This document shows, piece by piece, positions 35,557 to 44,830 of a DNA stretch of 64,000 bases. The notes below the pieces were generated by a model. That model was not told the DNA's origin. It made no database searches and was given only the letters and a program-made list of their open reading frames with translations. The position numbers and the translations under genes were made by a program. The stretch is from Anaeroglomus sp964630775 (GTDB lineage: Bacteria; Planctomycetota; Phycisphaerae; Sedimentisphaerales; Anaerohalosphaeraceae): positions 62,001-126,000 of the forward strand of contig CAZVYY010000003.1 in NCBI GenBank assembly GCA_964630775.1. Direction: 5' to 3'. Position 1 is the first letter of the stretch, and each line of letters opens with the position of its first letter.

Positions 35557-35783
35557 AACGGCTTCTCCAGATTATCAAAACAACTCTCCTATTCCTTTTT
35601 TATCGGGCTGAATGACAATCTCTTAAGTCTTATTTTGAAAATAATGAAGAATTATGGCACTTATTCAGCTCCATGACTCCATACAGGATTTATCGACCGA
35701 TAACTTGCGGGTCTTAAAGCAAAAATGCTGATTTGTGGGAAGGATTTTATGACAGAAGCGGCAAAAGCATGGCTTGGAAAGGT

Positions 35784-36719
35784 TTATTGTGGAGAAGGTT
35801 TATAATAAACAAGTCCGTCTCTTTCATCGGATGTTATACATCCATTATCAAGAAGTCGTTTTATAGCATAGAGGACAGCCTTTTTGTCTGCTCCCAGGCT
35901 GGAGGCAAGGCCATCAATCGTGCAGGGACGCCGAACGAGGGTTTCCATGACGGATTCGGGTGTGCATTCCGCCGAACCAGTCTTGTCTTTGGGGAAATCA
36001 GCAATAACCTCTGCGTTTCGGCCAATTATTCGTGCAATTTCAGCCATTTTTTGCGGCCAGACAGCTCGAATCTCAGGATGAGCGGTGGGGCGAACCGCTG
36101 TATTGAGCTGTACCTTATTGGGTTTGATTTGGTCAATGATGTGTCCGATATTACGCAGAGCAGCATCTGATGTATTGATGTCTTCACAAATGAACACTTC
36201 CAGCCAGATTTGCCCTTTATAGATGTTTCGGAAGGCGATCAAGCCTTCTGCAAAACGAGAAAAATCTATATCCGGATGGGGATGGTTTAATTTCTGGAAA
36301 GTCTCATTGTCGCCTGCATCCAGAGAAGGCAATACGACATCGGCTTTGCTGCAATCATTTTGTACGTCCGGTCGCCAAAGCAGACTGCCGTTGGTAATCA
36401 CGGCCACCGGGATCGTCGTATTTTCGTGGATGCGGTCTATCAGCCAGCCCAGGCCGGAATTCAGGGTCGGTTCCCCTGAGCCGCTGATTGTGATGTAATC
36501 CGCTTTCAGGCCTATCTGGAGTCGATGCTGAATCTCGGCCAGAACATCCTGCAGGGGTACATATTCTTTGCGTTCGAGGGATTGCGGCGCATCCATCCCA
36601 AGCTGGCAATAGAGGCAATTTTGTGTGCAGGTTTTAAGCGGTACAATATCTACACCCAGACTCAGCCCCAGTCGGCGGGAGGGGACAGGGCCAAAGAGGT
36701 ATTTTTCTTTGTGACTCAT
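35784..36719 (-). CDS. radical SAM protein with C-terminal winged-helix segment
   Basis: 311 residues. The radical SAM cluster motif Cys31-x3-Cys35-x2-Cys38 is in CTQNCLYCQ, and ISGSGEPTLNS is the SAM-binding GGE-like motif. It belongs to the COG0731-like group that begins FGPVPSRRLGLSLG. The last about 65 residues (CTIDGLASSLGADKKAVLYAIKRLL) look like a winged helix. The substrate is unknown. Its ATG overlaps the kdsA stop as ATGA, so it is translated from the kdsA mRNA. Confidence 0.88.
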   Translation of the reverse strand: MSHKEKYLFGPVPSRRLGLSLGVDIVPLKTCTQNCLYCQLGMDAPQSLERKEYVPLQDVLAEIQHRLQIGLKADYITISGSGEPTLNSGLGWLIDRIHENTTIPVAVITNGSLLWRPDVQNDCSKADVVLPSLDAGDNETFQKLNHPHPDIDFSRFAEGLIAFRNIYKGQIWLEVFICEDINTSDAALRNIGHIIDQIKPNKVQLNTAVRPTAHPEIRAVWPQKMAEIARIIGRNAEVIADFPKDKTGSAECTPESVMETLVRRPCTIDGLASSLGADKKAVLYAIKRLLDNGCITSDERDGLVYYKPSPQ

Positions 36720-37537
36720 TTGCGAACCAGGTCAAAAATGGTTTTACAGGTCTTTATCAGGGATTCGACCTTGTGCAGTTCCAGCATACAGGCAGCGTCA
36801 CAGAGGGCCTTTTCCGGCTGGGGGTGAACTTCCATAAACAGGGCATTGGCGCCTGCGGCAACCGCAGCTCGTGCAAGGACCGGGGCCAGCTCCCGGCTGC
36901 CGCCGCTGGCCTGACCGAGGCCGCCGGGGCGCTGCGTGCTGTGGGTGCAGTCAAAGACGACCGGACAATCCAGAGATTGCATCTCCGGGATGGCGGTCAT
37001 GTCGTTGACCAAGCGATTATATCCGAAGAAAGTCCCGCGTTCGGTCAGCATAATCTGCGTATTTCCGCACTCTCGGACTTTGTTGACAGCATTTTTCATC
37101 TCAGAAGGAGATACGAACTGCCCTTTTTTAATATTGAGAACCTTGCCGGTTTTCGCGCAGGCTGCAAGCAAGTCGGTTTGCCGACATAAAAATGCTGGAA
37201 TCTGGAGAATGTCTACAACTTTGGAGGCGGGTTGGGCCTGATTCTGTTCGTGAATATCAGTAACCAGCGGCAGGCCGGTTTTGGCTTTGATGTGAGCCAG
37301 TGTGTTTAAGCCTTGTTCGAGGCCCGGGCCGCGAAAACTGTTGATGCTCGTTCGATTGGCTTTGTCGAAACTGGCTTTAAAGACTATCTTTACGCCGGTA
37401 TTGCGGCTGATACGGACTAATTCTTCTGCAATTTCAAGGCAGAGGCCTTCATCTTCGATGACGCAGGGGCCTGCCAATACGAAAAACTCGCCATCCAATC
37501 CAGCCTGGATATTTCCGATTTGAAACTGATTTGCCAT
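36716..37537 (-). CDS. kdsA: 3-deoxy-8-phosphooctulonate synthase (Kdo8P synthase)
   Basis: 273 residues, a TIM barrel condensing phosphoenolpyruvate and arabinose 5-phosphate to Kdo 8-phosphate for lipopolysaccharide. Motifs: LAGPCVIEDE (residues 21-30), KASFDKANRTS, FRGPGLEQGL, TDIHE, QIPAFLCRQTDLL, KKGQF, ERGTFFGYNRLV and DCTHSTQRPGG. Cys25 in GPC places it in the metal-dependent class, where E. coli-type enzymes have Asn. It supports an outer membrane with Kdo. The start follows its lipid kinase neighbour by 36 bases, on the same strand. Confidence 0.95.
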   Translation of the reverse strand: MANQFQIGNIQAGLDGEFFVLAGPCVIEDEGLCLEIAEELVRISRNTGVKIVFKASFDKANRTSINSFRGPGLEQGLNTLAHIKAKTGLPLVTDIHEQNQAQPASKVVDILQIPAFLCRQTDLLAACAKTGKVLNIKKGQFVSPSEMKNAVNKVRECGNTQIMLTERGTFFGYNRLVNDMTAIPEMQSLDCPVVFDCTHSTQRPGGLGQASGGSRELAPVLARAAVAAGANALFMEVHPQPEKALCDAACMLELHKVESLIKTCKTIFDLVRK

Positions 37538-37573
37538 ATTTGATTTCCTGCTTTGTTTCTATGGGATGCCGCA

Positions 37574-38518
37574 TCACCCAATCATTCTTCGTATGCGTGT
37601 GCGAATTCCCGCCGGTTTTGCGCCGGGCGGAACAACGACCTGAATTGCGGCGGGGATGATACTGATATCCAAAGGCAGCGCCGGGCCGGGATCGCCATCC
37701 AACTCGGTTGGGATGTGATTGACAGACGATTCGATGCGAATCGATTTGGCCTGTGTATAGAGGGCGTTCCTGGATTTCAGATGAGTTTTCAGCACCGTGC
37801 AGGCCGCATGTTTGAGTAATTTCCAGCAGCTTCCGCACCGGAAAATACACACATCCAGAAGGCCGTCGCTGTAGTTGGCTTTTTTTAGAATCTCCAGGCC
37901 GATTGCATATCGGGAAATATTGCCGACAAAAACCAGCCCCGGGCCTTCAAAAAATTCTTTTCCCTCAACCAACACTTTCATGGGCGGGAACGTGTAATCC
38001 CAGAACGTTCTCCATATCGGCCAGAAATAGGTCAGATGGCTGATATGGCCTTTGCGGACGGCCTGAACACGCTCTACAACTTTCCCGTCAAAGCCAAATC
38101 CGGCGATTGACGTGAAATGGATATCATTGGCCTTGCCCAGATCCAGTGACCGCAACTGACCGTTTTCAAAGGCGTTGATAACCGTTTCCAAGCGGACATC
38201 GTATCCCAGTTCATTGGCCAGCAGATTTTCCGTCCCGCAGGGCAGAACCAGCAGAGGTTTCGCTGAGCCGCTCAGACCGCAGACCACCTCCCGGATGGTG
38301 CCATCTCCGCCGGCCCCCACGACCAGCGAGCAATCCGGATTAGCCGAAGCCTGCTGGGCCAGTTGACGGCCATGTTCGAGGGATTGTGTAAACTCCACTT
38401 TCAGCGAATATCCCTTCTGGTCCAGATAGGCACGGAATCCGCTGACCAGCCGCTTGTTGCTGCTGGCTCCGGATTTCGGATTGACAATCAGGGTAATTAT
38501 GCCGTCTTTCGGTATCAT
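37574..38518 (-). CDS. diacylglycerol kinase-family lipid kinase
   Basis: 314 residues of the YegS/DgkB/BmrU type. Motifs are IVNPKSGASSNKRL, VVGAGGDGTIREVVCGL (the GGDGT nucleotide loop) and LPCGTENLLANELGYD, with LGKANDIHFTSIAGFGFDG before the second domain. Such enzymes phosphorylate diacylglycerol or related lipids at the membrane. It sits upstream of kdsA in a run of minus-strand envelope genes. Confidence 0.9.
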   Translation of the reverse strand: MIPKDGIITLIVNPKSGASSNKRLVSGFRAYLDQKGYSLKVEFTQSLEHGRQLAQQASANPDCSLVVGAGGDGTIREVVCGLSGSAKPLLVLPCGTENLLANELGYDVRLETVINAFENGQLRSLDLGKANDIHFTSIAGFGFDGKVVERVQAVRKGHISHLTYFWPIWRTFWDYTFPPMKVLVEGKEFFEGPGLVFVGNISRYAIGLEILKKANYSDGLLDVCIFRCGSCWKLLKHAACTVLKTHLKSRNALYTQAKSIRIESSVNHIPTELDGDPGPALPLDISIIPAAIQVVVPPGAKPAGIRTRIRRMIG

Positions 38519-38594
38519 TTCTGCACTAAAATCTACACTGTCATTTCAGTTGATTAAAGAGAACAATACCCCGGAATTAGAAAATAATCAACAC

Positions 38595-39131
38595 TCATTT
38601 CCCAAGATTCAGCCGGGCAGCCATCATCCGGGCATAGCCTTCGGAGACATGGTCGGCGGGATTAAGCCCCAGTTTTGCCAGCACGGTGTGAACGGAGATG
38701 TCGGAAATTCCCTCGACTTCAACAAATAATCCCAATAGAGCCACCTCATCGAGGCAGATTTCGCAGTCATCCAGTTTCCAGATTTGGCGGGTCTTTTCAA
38801 TTTTCAGGCTTTCCCGAAAACCAAGACTTTGAAAAATCGTCACCATCGGCTCTGCATTGTCGAGTCGGACCTGATATTCGGGGCGGGATTTGAAAGCGGA
38901 TTCCTGGCGGGGGCCTTTATAGGTCAAAATAATCTGCGGGGGCTGTGTATCTGAGAGGCGTTTGCGAAGCCGAAGGCCGCAGTCTTTTTTTATCAATTCC
39001 ACGGCTCCATTATCAAAATAGATGTCTTCTTCCCGCACGGTGCCTTTCAGCACCGCCTTTAGACTTGTCAGCCTGTCGGCGATGGGTTTCAGATCAGCAA
39101 CCGGAATTTTGGCTTCGATTTCCAATGCCAT
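38595..39131 (-). CDS. CYTH domain protein (class IV adenylate cyclase-like)
   Basis: 178 residues. The CYTH signature ExExK is at residues 4-8 (EIEAK), with LRLRKR and ILTYKGPR as the basic tunnel strands and EICLDEVALLGLFVEVEG as the acidic strands. Family members are triphosphatases or CyaB-like adenylate cyclases; the sequence does not separate these. It lies 29 bases downstream of the MCE gene on the same strand. Confidence 0.85.
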   Translation of the reverse strand: MALEIEAKIPVADLKPIADRLTSLKAVLKGTVREEDIYFDNGAVELIKKDCGLRLRKRLSDTQPPQIILTYKGPRQESAFKSRPEYQVRLDNAEPMVTIFQSLGFRESLKIEKTRQIWKLDDCEICLDEVALLGLFVEVEGISDISVHTVLAKLGLNPADHVSEGYARMMAARLNLGK

Positions 39132-39160
39132 GGATTATATCCAATTGATTTTTCTTCAGG

Positions 39161-40198
39161 CTACCATTTGATGCGAATGCCTTTTTCGCGTGCATCGGCC
39201 GCCCATTTTTTGATTTGCTCCAGTGCCATTTCCAGCTCCTGCGAGCTGTCGAGCAGATTTTCATACAGTCGGCCATCATTGAGCATCTTGCCCATGGAGC
39301 CTTCGCCCTCGTTGATCTTGGCCAGAATTTGCCGGAAATCCCGAATGCCTGTTTCCAGTTCCTGGGTGGTGTTAATCAGGTTTTCATACAGCCTGTCGTC
39401 GTTGAGCAGCTTGCCCACGGAGCCTTTGCCGTCGTTGATTTTTGTCAGGGCCTGCTGGAAATTGATGATTGCGGTATTCAGATTGTCGGCAAGGCGAACC
39501 ATCTGCTGATTGCCGGTGTTGGAAAACTCCTGGATGGACTTGAGTGTTTCGCCGGCCTGCTCTGAGACAACACTGACATGGGCCAAAGTCTTTTTGACGT
39601 TGGTTATATTCTCCGGGTCTCCGATAATCCGATTGGTGTTGTCAGACAGCGTCGTTATGGAAGCCAGCAGATGTTCCAGCTTTTTCTGGATTTCCGGCGG
39701 GAAGAAGTCACTGCCAAGACCTATCGATCCATGCAGGATCAGTTCGTCGCACAGAAATTTCGTCCGCGGCTGACCGGCAATCAAAGGCTCCGGCGGCACA
39801 TCGGAATTTGCCTGCAATTCGATATAACTGCTGCCCAGGCCCCGTTTCATCAGTTTGACTTCCACGCTGGAGGGGATATTCCGATACTTTTTATCGATGG
39901 CCATCGTGACATGAACTTCATGCCAGGCCCTGCCGGTATTCTGGTCTTCAACATATTTGGGGGGGCTGACGACAACGACGCGGCCAATCTGATAGCCGCA
40001 AAACTGTACGGGCGTTTCTTTCTGGACGCCGGGGGCTTCGCGGAACTTGACAAGGACATTGAACGATTTGGCCTGGCTGACGAATAACGGCAGGTCGCGG
40101 AACAGGTTCAGCAGAAAGATAAAAAGAATAAACGCCACCAGCACAAACAGGCCGACGATAAAATTGCGTCTCTTTTGAATGGTATTATAATCAGTCAT
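39161..40198 (-). CDS. MCE/MlaD-family lipid transport protein
   Basis: 345 residues. An N-terminal membrane helix (about 11-33) is followed by an MCE domain (about 40-120, FREAPGVQKETPVQFCGYQIG) and a helical C-terminal half. That half contains a tandem duplication of about 37 residues, whose copies begin INDGKGSVGKLLNDDRLYEN and INEGEGSMGKMLNDGRLYEN. MCE proteins carry lipids between the membranes with an MlaE permease and MlaF ATPase, neither of which is in the window. Its ATG overlaps the merR stop by eight bases. Confidence 0.88.
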   Translation of the reverse strand: MTDYNTIQKRRNFIVGLFVLVAFILFIFLLNLFRDLPLFVSQAKSFNVLVKFREAPGVQKETPVQFCGYQIGRVVVVSPPKYVEDQNTGRAWHEVHVTMAIDKKYRNIPSSVEVKLMKRGLGSSYIELQANSDVPPEPLIAGQPRTKFLCDELILHGSIGLGSDFFPPEIQKKLEHLLASITTLSDNTNRIIGDPENITNVKKTLAHVSVVSEQAGETLKSIQEFSNTGNQQMVRLADNLNTAIINFQQALTKINDGKGSVGKLLNDDRLYENLINTTQELETGIRDFRQILAKINEGEGSMGKMLNDGRLYENLLDSSQELEMALEQIKKWAADAREKGIRIKW

Positions 40199-40460
40199 GG
40201 TTTTGGGTCTTTTCTGGTTTTGACGGTTGAAAAAACAAGTCGCGTATGGCTCGAAGCGGGTAGCCGCTTTGATTGAGCTTTTTGATCATCCGGATTTTTT
40301 TTACCGCCTCATCGTCAAACAGCCGTCTGCCGGTGGGCGTGGTTTGTGTCGGGTCCATCAGGCCGATCATCAGATAATACTGTACCGTCTGCCTGGACAC
40401 TCCGGCCTGACGGGCGGCGGGTCCGATAGCGAACAATTTTTTATCGTTGGCATCAGGCAT
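40191..40460 (-). CDS. MerR-family transcriptional regulator, short form
   Basis: About 89 residues. A MerR winged helix is clear (FAIGPAARQAGVSRQTVQYY, then GRRLFDDEAVKKIRMIKKL) but there is no effector-binding domain after it. The ATG at 40460 follows AAGGA and overlaps the rnpA stop by eight bases; an earlier ATG at 40481 has no ribosome binding site. Overlaps on both sides couple it to rnpA and the MCE gene. The target genes are unknown. Confidence 0.8.
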   Translation of the reverse strand: MPDANDKKLFAIGPAARQAGVSRQTVQYYLMIGLMDPTQTTPTGRRLFDDEAVKKIRMIKKLNQSGYPLRAIRDLFFQPSKPEKTQNHD

Positions 40461-40890
40461 CCGAAGCGAATTCCTTGTCATTACTCTGTCTGGTTTTCAT
40501 GGATTTAAGCCGTCGTGCTACCTTGTCGGCCAAATCCATAAACAGTGTTTCATATTGGTTATAGGACATTGTCTGGATGTTATCCATCCCATCCGATTCC
40601 GTTTTTTTCGACATTTTAGACGAAATAATTAAGACATAATCGGCGGAGGGGTAGAGATTGTGCTGGTTGAGCCTGAATGCTTCCCGGGCAAGGCGTTTAA
40701 GCCGATTTCGCAGGACAGGTTTGCCTGTTGTCTTGCTGATGGAGACACCGAAACGAGGGGTTCCAGACGTATTTAGGCCGGCGAAAAGACGAAATGGCCC
40801 CCGACCGGCCGAGATTCTGGCCGACAGAACCTGCTTAAAGTCTTCGTTCGAGCAAATACGCTGGGATTTTTTGTAAAACAATCGTTTCAA
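40453..40890 (-). CDS. rnpA: ribonuclease P protein component
   Basis: 145 residues. RnpA is the basic protein that helps the RNase P RNA cut tRNA precursors. The start KRLFYKKSQRICSNEDFKQVL, FGVSISKTTGKPVLRNRLKR (RNR motif) and LAREAFRLNQ are typical. An extra about 30 residues extend the C-terminus. The usual upstream neighbour rpmH (ribosomal protein L34) was not found in the 180 bases before the start. Instead the gene begins an overlapping run rnpA-merR-MCE. Confidence 0.9.
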   Translation of the reverse strand: MKRLFYKKSQRICSNEDFKQVLSARISAGRGPFRLFAGLNTSGTPRFGVSISKTTGKPVLRNRLKRLAREAFRLNQHNLYPSADYVLIISSKMSKKTESDGMDNIQTMSYNQYETLFMDLADKVARRLKSMKTRQSNDKEFASDA

Positions 40891-41011
40891 AAATAACCTC
40901 TAAAATCAGGGAATCATTCTTAACTATATTGATCCTGCTTAAAAATTCCCGTTTTGTCGCGGCTAAGTACAGCAGCTTCAACCACGTGCTTCTTTTGCTC
41001 GCGGAATAATC

Positions 41012-41030
41012 ATATACCCGTTGGGTATAT
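41012..41030. promoter_or_regulatory. perfect dyad upstream of rnpA
   Basis: Arms ATATACCC (41012-41019) and GGGTATAT (41023-41030) around GTT. It lies between the end of the gspF-like gene and rnpA. It may be an operator for the rnpA-merR-MCE run or a weak terminator of gspF. Confidence 0.4.
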
Positions 41031-41068
41031 ATCGGCAAACCGGAAGAACAAAACCAGCAAATGTGCGA

Positions 41069-42037
41069 TTAAAATTGAGTGGGGAGGCTGCCGTAAATCT
41101 GGGAAAACAGCTTGATAATCAGGTAGGCCATGATGCCCATGATGCTGAAATAGACGAGTTTTGGGGCCCAACTGGCGATGAGTTCAAATCGAAACCGGGC
41201 CTTGTCCAGATAAATCTGGCCAAGTTTCTCGGACGCCTTATCCAGATTGCCGGATTCTTCACCGATGTTCCACAGTTCCAGGAATTCCGCATCGAGATTT
41301 CGGCCAAAGCCCTGTGACATTGGTGTTCCATTTCGAGCGGCATCGTATCCGCCTTTGAGTCGATGTTTGACGGCTTCATTGCCGCAGGATTCATGCGACA
41401 GGAGTGCGCATTCGATGATTGGAACGCCGGCTTTATACATGATGGAAAAGGTGTAACAGAAACGCCCCATGGCCAGGCATCGCAGTGCCGAGCCAAGCAG
41501 CGGAATCCTCAAAAACAGTTCATCGAAGATGCGGCGAACTGAGCCGTGTCGCGGAAACAATCGGCATATCAGATAGAAAAAAATGACCGGCACATAGAAG
41601 AATGACAGGATATTCAGGACGCGAGGTAAATAGGTGCTCCAGTCCATTCCGCTCAGGGCGATCACAGGGATGGGGAGTGTGAAGGCGGCAACATGAATGA
41701 CAAAAACAGGATAAGTCAGGCCGGAGATGATGAGACGCTTGAGTTTTCGCCGAAGTTCATACCATTCGCTCAGACTGTTCAATACTTCGGCCAATTGACC
41801 GGTTTGCTCGCCGATCCTGGTGAGGCTGATGTCCAGATTTGCAAAGTAACGGGGTCGCCTGGACATGGATTCGGATAATTCGTATCCGCCGCCGACTTCC
41901 CGTTCAATTTCAGACAGATGCTTCTTCCATCGCCCGGACGCATTGTTTTGTACCGTGTGCAGGGCGCGGAGAATCGGGAGTCCTGCGGAAAGAAGAGTGG
42001 ATAAGTTCTGATAAAAATTAATCCGGAAATCAGCCAT
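41069..42037 (-). CDS. type II secretion/type IV pilus inner-membrane protein (GspF/PilC family)
   Basis: 322 residues. Two T2SSF domains are present: NLSTLLSAGLPILRALHTVQ near the N-terminus and YTFSIMYKAGVPIIECALL in the second half, with membrane helices at about 110-130, 145-170 and near the C-terminus. GspF/PilC assembles pseudopili with an ATPase and pilins. No other secretion or pilus gene is adjacent. It follows the PTS EIIA-like gene by 38 bases on the same strand. Confidence 0.87.
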   Translation of the reverse strand: MADFRINFYQNLSTLLSAGLPILRALHTVQNNASGRWKKHLSEIEREVGGGYELSESMSRRPRYFANLDISLTRIGEQTGQLAEVLNSLSEWYELRRKLKRLIISGLTYPVFVIHVAAFTLPIPVIALSGMDWSTYLPRVLNILSFFYVPVIFFYLICRLFPRHGSVRRIFDELFLRIPLLGSALRCLAMGRFCYTFSIMYKAGVPIIECALLSHESCGNEAVKHRLKGGYDAARNGTPMSQGFGRNLDAEFLELWNIGEESGNLDKASEKLGQIYLDKARFRFELIASWAPKLVYFSIMGIMAYLIIKLFSQIYGSLPTQF

Positions 42038-42075
42038 GGATAGTCAGGCAAGCTCCTTTGCCGAAAAGCGATTCA

Positions 42076-42888
42076 TCAGGCTTCAAGCATTCCCGCACAA
42101 AAGGCAAGCTCCTGTACAGTAACCAGAATTCCGCTGCATTTGGCCAGACTGCCTGTAATCGTTTCAATCCGACGAATAATTTCATTACTGAGTTTACGCT
42201 CGACAATCGCGATAATCATTTTACAGAATTCGGGATGGTCATGATCGGAGGCCGCGGCAAAAAGCGGGATGGCTTTGAGGTACGGATAGATATTCTGCGA
42301 ATCCACCACCGAAAAAGACGCCCCCTCGATGCCGGCGATGGAACCGAGGATTTTTTCGAACGTCAGGCGATCCTGGATGAAGATATGCAATTCATTTTTC
42401 TTGCCCGGCTCATAGGTCGGAATGTCTCCCTCGGCGGCCTGCAGAAACTTTTCATAGAGTGCCTTGGCGGATTTGGCGGCGATCATTTTCCTGACTGAAG
42501 CGGCATCCTGAAGGGCCTGCGAGATGGAAGACAGCAGGCGGATATGGGTTGTGCTGTCGGACGTGGGGGCGATGATGAAGATAATCAGATGCACCTTTTT
42601 ATGATCCGGCGCGTCGAAATCGACGCCTTCAGGAATGGAAATCAGCCCCACCACAAAATCGTGGACATTTTTCAGGCGGCAGTGGGGGATTGCGATGCCG
42701 TTGCCGAAGGCTGTTGAGCCGAGGGTCTCACGATCCTGAAGGGCTTCCAGGATGGTCTCTTCTGAAATATTGCGGCACAGAGGACTTTTGCCGGCCAGGG
42801 CGGCAATATCGCATAAGACCATGGCCTTGTCTTCAACCGATGCCTGCGCCCGAATACATTCGACGCGAACTACGTCAGATAACTTCAT
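42076..42888 (-). CDS. PTS EIIA (fructose/nitrogen type) with unknown C-terminal domain
   Basis: 270 residues. Residues about 1-150 are an EIIA of the Fru/Ntr type; His69 in GIAIPHCRLKN is the phosphorylated residue. Residues about 160-270 form a separate domain (HIFIQDRLTFEKILGSIAG, then IIAIVERKLSNEIIRR, ending GILVTVQELAFCAG) that may be PII-like, which I cannot confirm. A regulatory rather than transport role is likely because no EIIB or EIIC gene is adjacent. Confidence 0.85.
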   Translation of the reverse strand: MKLSDVVRVECIRAQASVEDKAMVLCDIAALAGKSPLCRNISEETILEALQDRETLGSTAFGNGIAIPHCRLKNVHDFVVGLISIPEGVDFDAPDHKKVHLIIFIIAPTSDSTTHIRLLSSISQALQDAASVRKMIAAKSAKALYEKFLQAAEGDIPTYEPGKKNELHIFIQDRLTFEKILGSIAGIEGASFSVVDSQNIYPYLKAIPLFAAASDHDHPEFCKMIIAIVERKLSNEIIRRIETITGSLAKCSGILVTVQELAFCAGMLEA

Positions 42889-42903
42889 TCCACAATTTCC
42901 TGT

Positions 42904-44658
42904 TTAAAATCCCGGATTCATCGGAGCGGCGCCGGCATCAAGGCTGTTGGGTTCGGCGGCAGCGGCTTCTTCCGTAAAGCCTTTGGCTTTCTGTTCCTCC
43001 ATGGCTTTTTGTTCCTGATCGAGGAAGGGGATAATCTGGTCATCCCCGGCATATTCCAGTTTCAGCTCAGCGATGCGAGCAAGCAGTTTGGTGACTTCTT
43101 CTTCCTGTACGGGGCCGCGGAGTCTTCGCCAGTTGGTGAATTCCTTTTTAATGCCTTCCAGAATCATGGCGGTATCCACCGGCAGTGTTGGAATATAATC
43201 CAGGCCCTTGGTCAGGAGCATCGCCGTGGCGGACTGATTGAACAGCATTCCGTATTCTTTGGCTTTCTGCATGAGCTGCTCCAGTTCGGCATCGGCTTTT
43301 TCGGCGGTGTCAAAATCGCTAAGGCGGTCGGCCAGGCGGCTCTTGTTTTTGAGCGACAGCATCTGCCCTTTGATGGCGGCCAATTCCGCTTCTTTGGCGC
43401 CGGTTCGAAGCTGTCCGCTTGCGGCCAGGGCGTCATCAAAAGCTTTACGGGCCAGATCAAACGCCTCCATTCCTTTTTTGGCCATATCCGTGTCCGGAGC
43501 GGATGCCACGGGAGAGGTGGTTCCTTCGGGGACAACCGCCTGATAGGTTTCCAGAATACCCTCAAGACGTGTTCCCATGTCTGAGGTGTAAATGACTTTC
43601 TGGGCATAGAGCGAACCGAGCAGGGCATAAGCATTGCCCAAAGACATGCTCAGATTGGGTTCCAGTTGGCGGGCATTGATTTGCTTGAACATCTCAATGG
43701 CCTGTTCGACCGAGGCGATGACCGCATCGGTTTTCTGCAGAAACTCAGCCACCTGTTTTGTGATGATGTCCTTTTGTTCGGCCAGGGCTTTACTTCCGGC
43801 GGCGACTTCCTGGGCCAGTTCCTGCTGCTGAACACGCAGATTATCGCGGGAGGGGGATGTTTTTAATCCCTGAAGTTTGGTCTCTGCGGTTTGCAGGTCA
43901 TTTAAAAGACGCTGAAGATGGGGCTGAATGATTGCCAATTGCGAATCGACCTGTCCGAGAGCGTTTTCTGCGTCCTGAGCCTTCAGGGTAAAAGGCTTTT
44001 TCTGGTCTTTAATATCAAATGCGGCCTTTTCAAGGTCGGCTTTCTGCTGGCCGGAGGCGGTATTGGCCTGTCGGAGCAGGTCATCGGCCTGTGATTCGAG
44101 GGCCAGCATCTTGTCGCGGTTTTCCGTGAATTCCTTCTCAAGGGCGGCTTTCTTTTCGGTAAGTTGTTTGACTTCCGCCCGAGTCAGAACAATTTTACCT
44201 TTGAGACTGACTGGCTCCTGCTCGGTGCCGATCCACTTCTGGAGTTCGGCGATTTCTTCATCCGATAAGGTCAGGAGTTTCTGCACACGTTCGGATTGGG
44301 CGGTCAAGTCGGCCAGTTGTTCCAGTTTGATATTGAAGGCTTCGATGGACTGATTGAGTGTGTGGGTTTCTATCTGCAGTTGGGCACGGTCCATCTGAGC
44401 CTGGGTGACCATCAGGCCGGCGGCACTGAACAAGGACGAGCCTCCGGTAAGACCAGTCGGACGGGTGCTGGACAGAGCTGTCTGGAGGGACTCTTGAGCG
44501 GCCTGCACATCCCGGTCTTTGCTGTATTGAGCCAGGGCTGCAGCAGTGCTTTTCTGAAGTTTTTTGGCGGCGGCATCGTCGGGATTGTCCTTACAGCTTG
44601 CCAGACCCGCAATGACGACACTGACCATCAGGTACGAAATCACTTTAGTTTGCTTCAT
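42904..44658 (-). CDS. coiled-coil lipoprotein of unknown function
   Basis: About 584 residues. The signal peptide ends in a lipobox, VIAGLASC, followed by KDNPDD. The rest is almost entirely helical and rich in Ala, Gln, Glu, Leu and Lys, with long coiled-coil stretches (about 100-320). No enzyme motif was seen. The ATG at 44658 follows GGTGAG, while the GTG at 44667 lies inside that site. It is 15 bases upstream of the EIIA gene on the same strand. A periplasmic structural role is a guess. Confidence 0.7.
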   Translation of the reverse strand: MKQTKVISYLMVSVVIAGLASCKDNPDDAAAKKLQKSTAAALAQYSKDRDVQAAQESLQTALSSTRPTGLTGGSSLFSAAGLMVTQAQMDRAQLQIETHTLNQSIEAFNIKLEQLADLTAQSERVQKLLTLSDEEIAELQKWIGTEQEPVSLKGKIVLTRAEVKQLTEKKAALEKEFTENRDKMLALESQADDLLRQANTASGQQKADLEKAAFDIKDQKKPFTLKAQDAENALGQVDSQLAIIQPHLQRLLNDLQTAETKLQGLKTSPSRDNLRVQQQELAQEVAAGSKALAEQKDIITKQVAEFLQKTDAVIASVEQAIEMFKQINARQLEPNLSMSLGNAYALLGSLYAQKVIYTSDMGTRLEGILETYQAVVPEGTTSPVASAPDTDMAKKGMEAFDLARKAFDDALAASGQLRTGAKEAELAAIKGQMLSLKNKSRLADRLSDFDTAEKADAELEQLMQKAKEYGMLFNQSATAMLLTKGLDYIPTLPVDTAMILEGIKKEFTNWRRLRGPVQEEEVTKLLARIAELKLEYAGDDQIIPFLDQEQKAMEEQKAKGFTEEAAAAEPNSLDAGAAPMNPGF

Positions 44659-44830
44659 ACGTCTCACCGGAAATCTCCATAAATAAAGCCTTTAGGTGCT
44701 CGTATGGTACCCACGGGGTGCTATTTCTGTCAAGACATTTTCTGGCAGGCAGATAAAAGAGGAAAAATGACGAAACCTGTCGGTATTCGCGTGCAGATTG
44801 GCGTATCCACAGGGTGGGATATCCCCTTGA

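Noticed and set aside
40891..41068. rpmH (ribosomal protein L34) expected before rnpA
   Set aside because: All frames of both strands were read and none has the Lys/Arg-rich L34 sequence.
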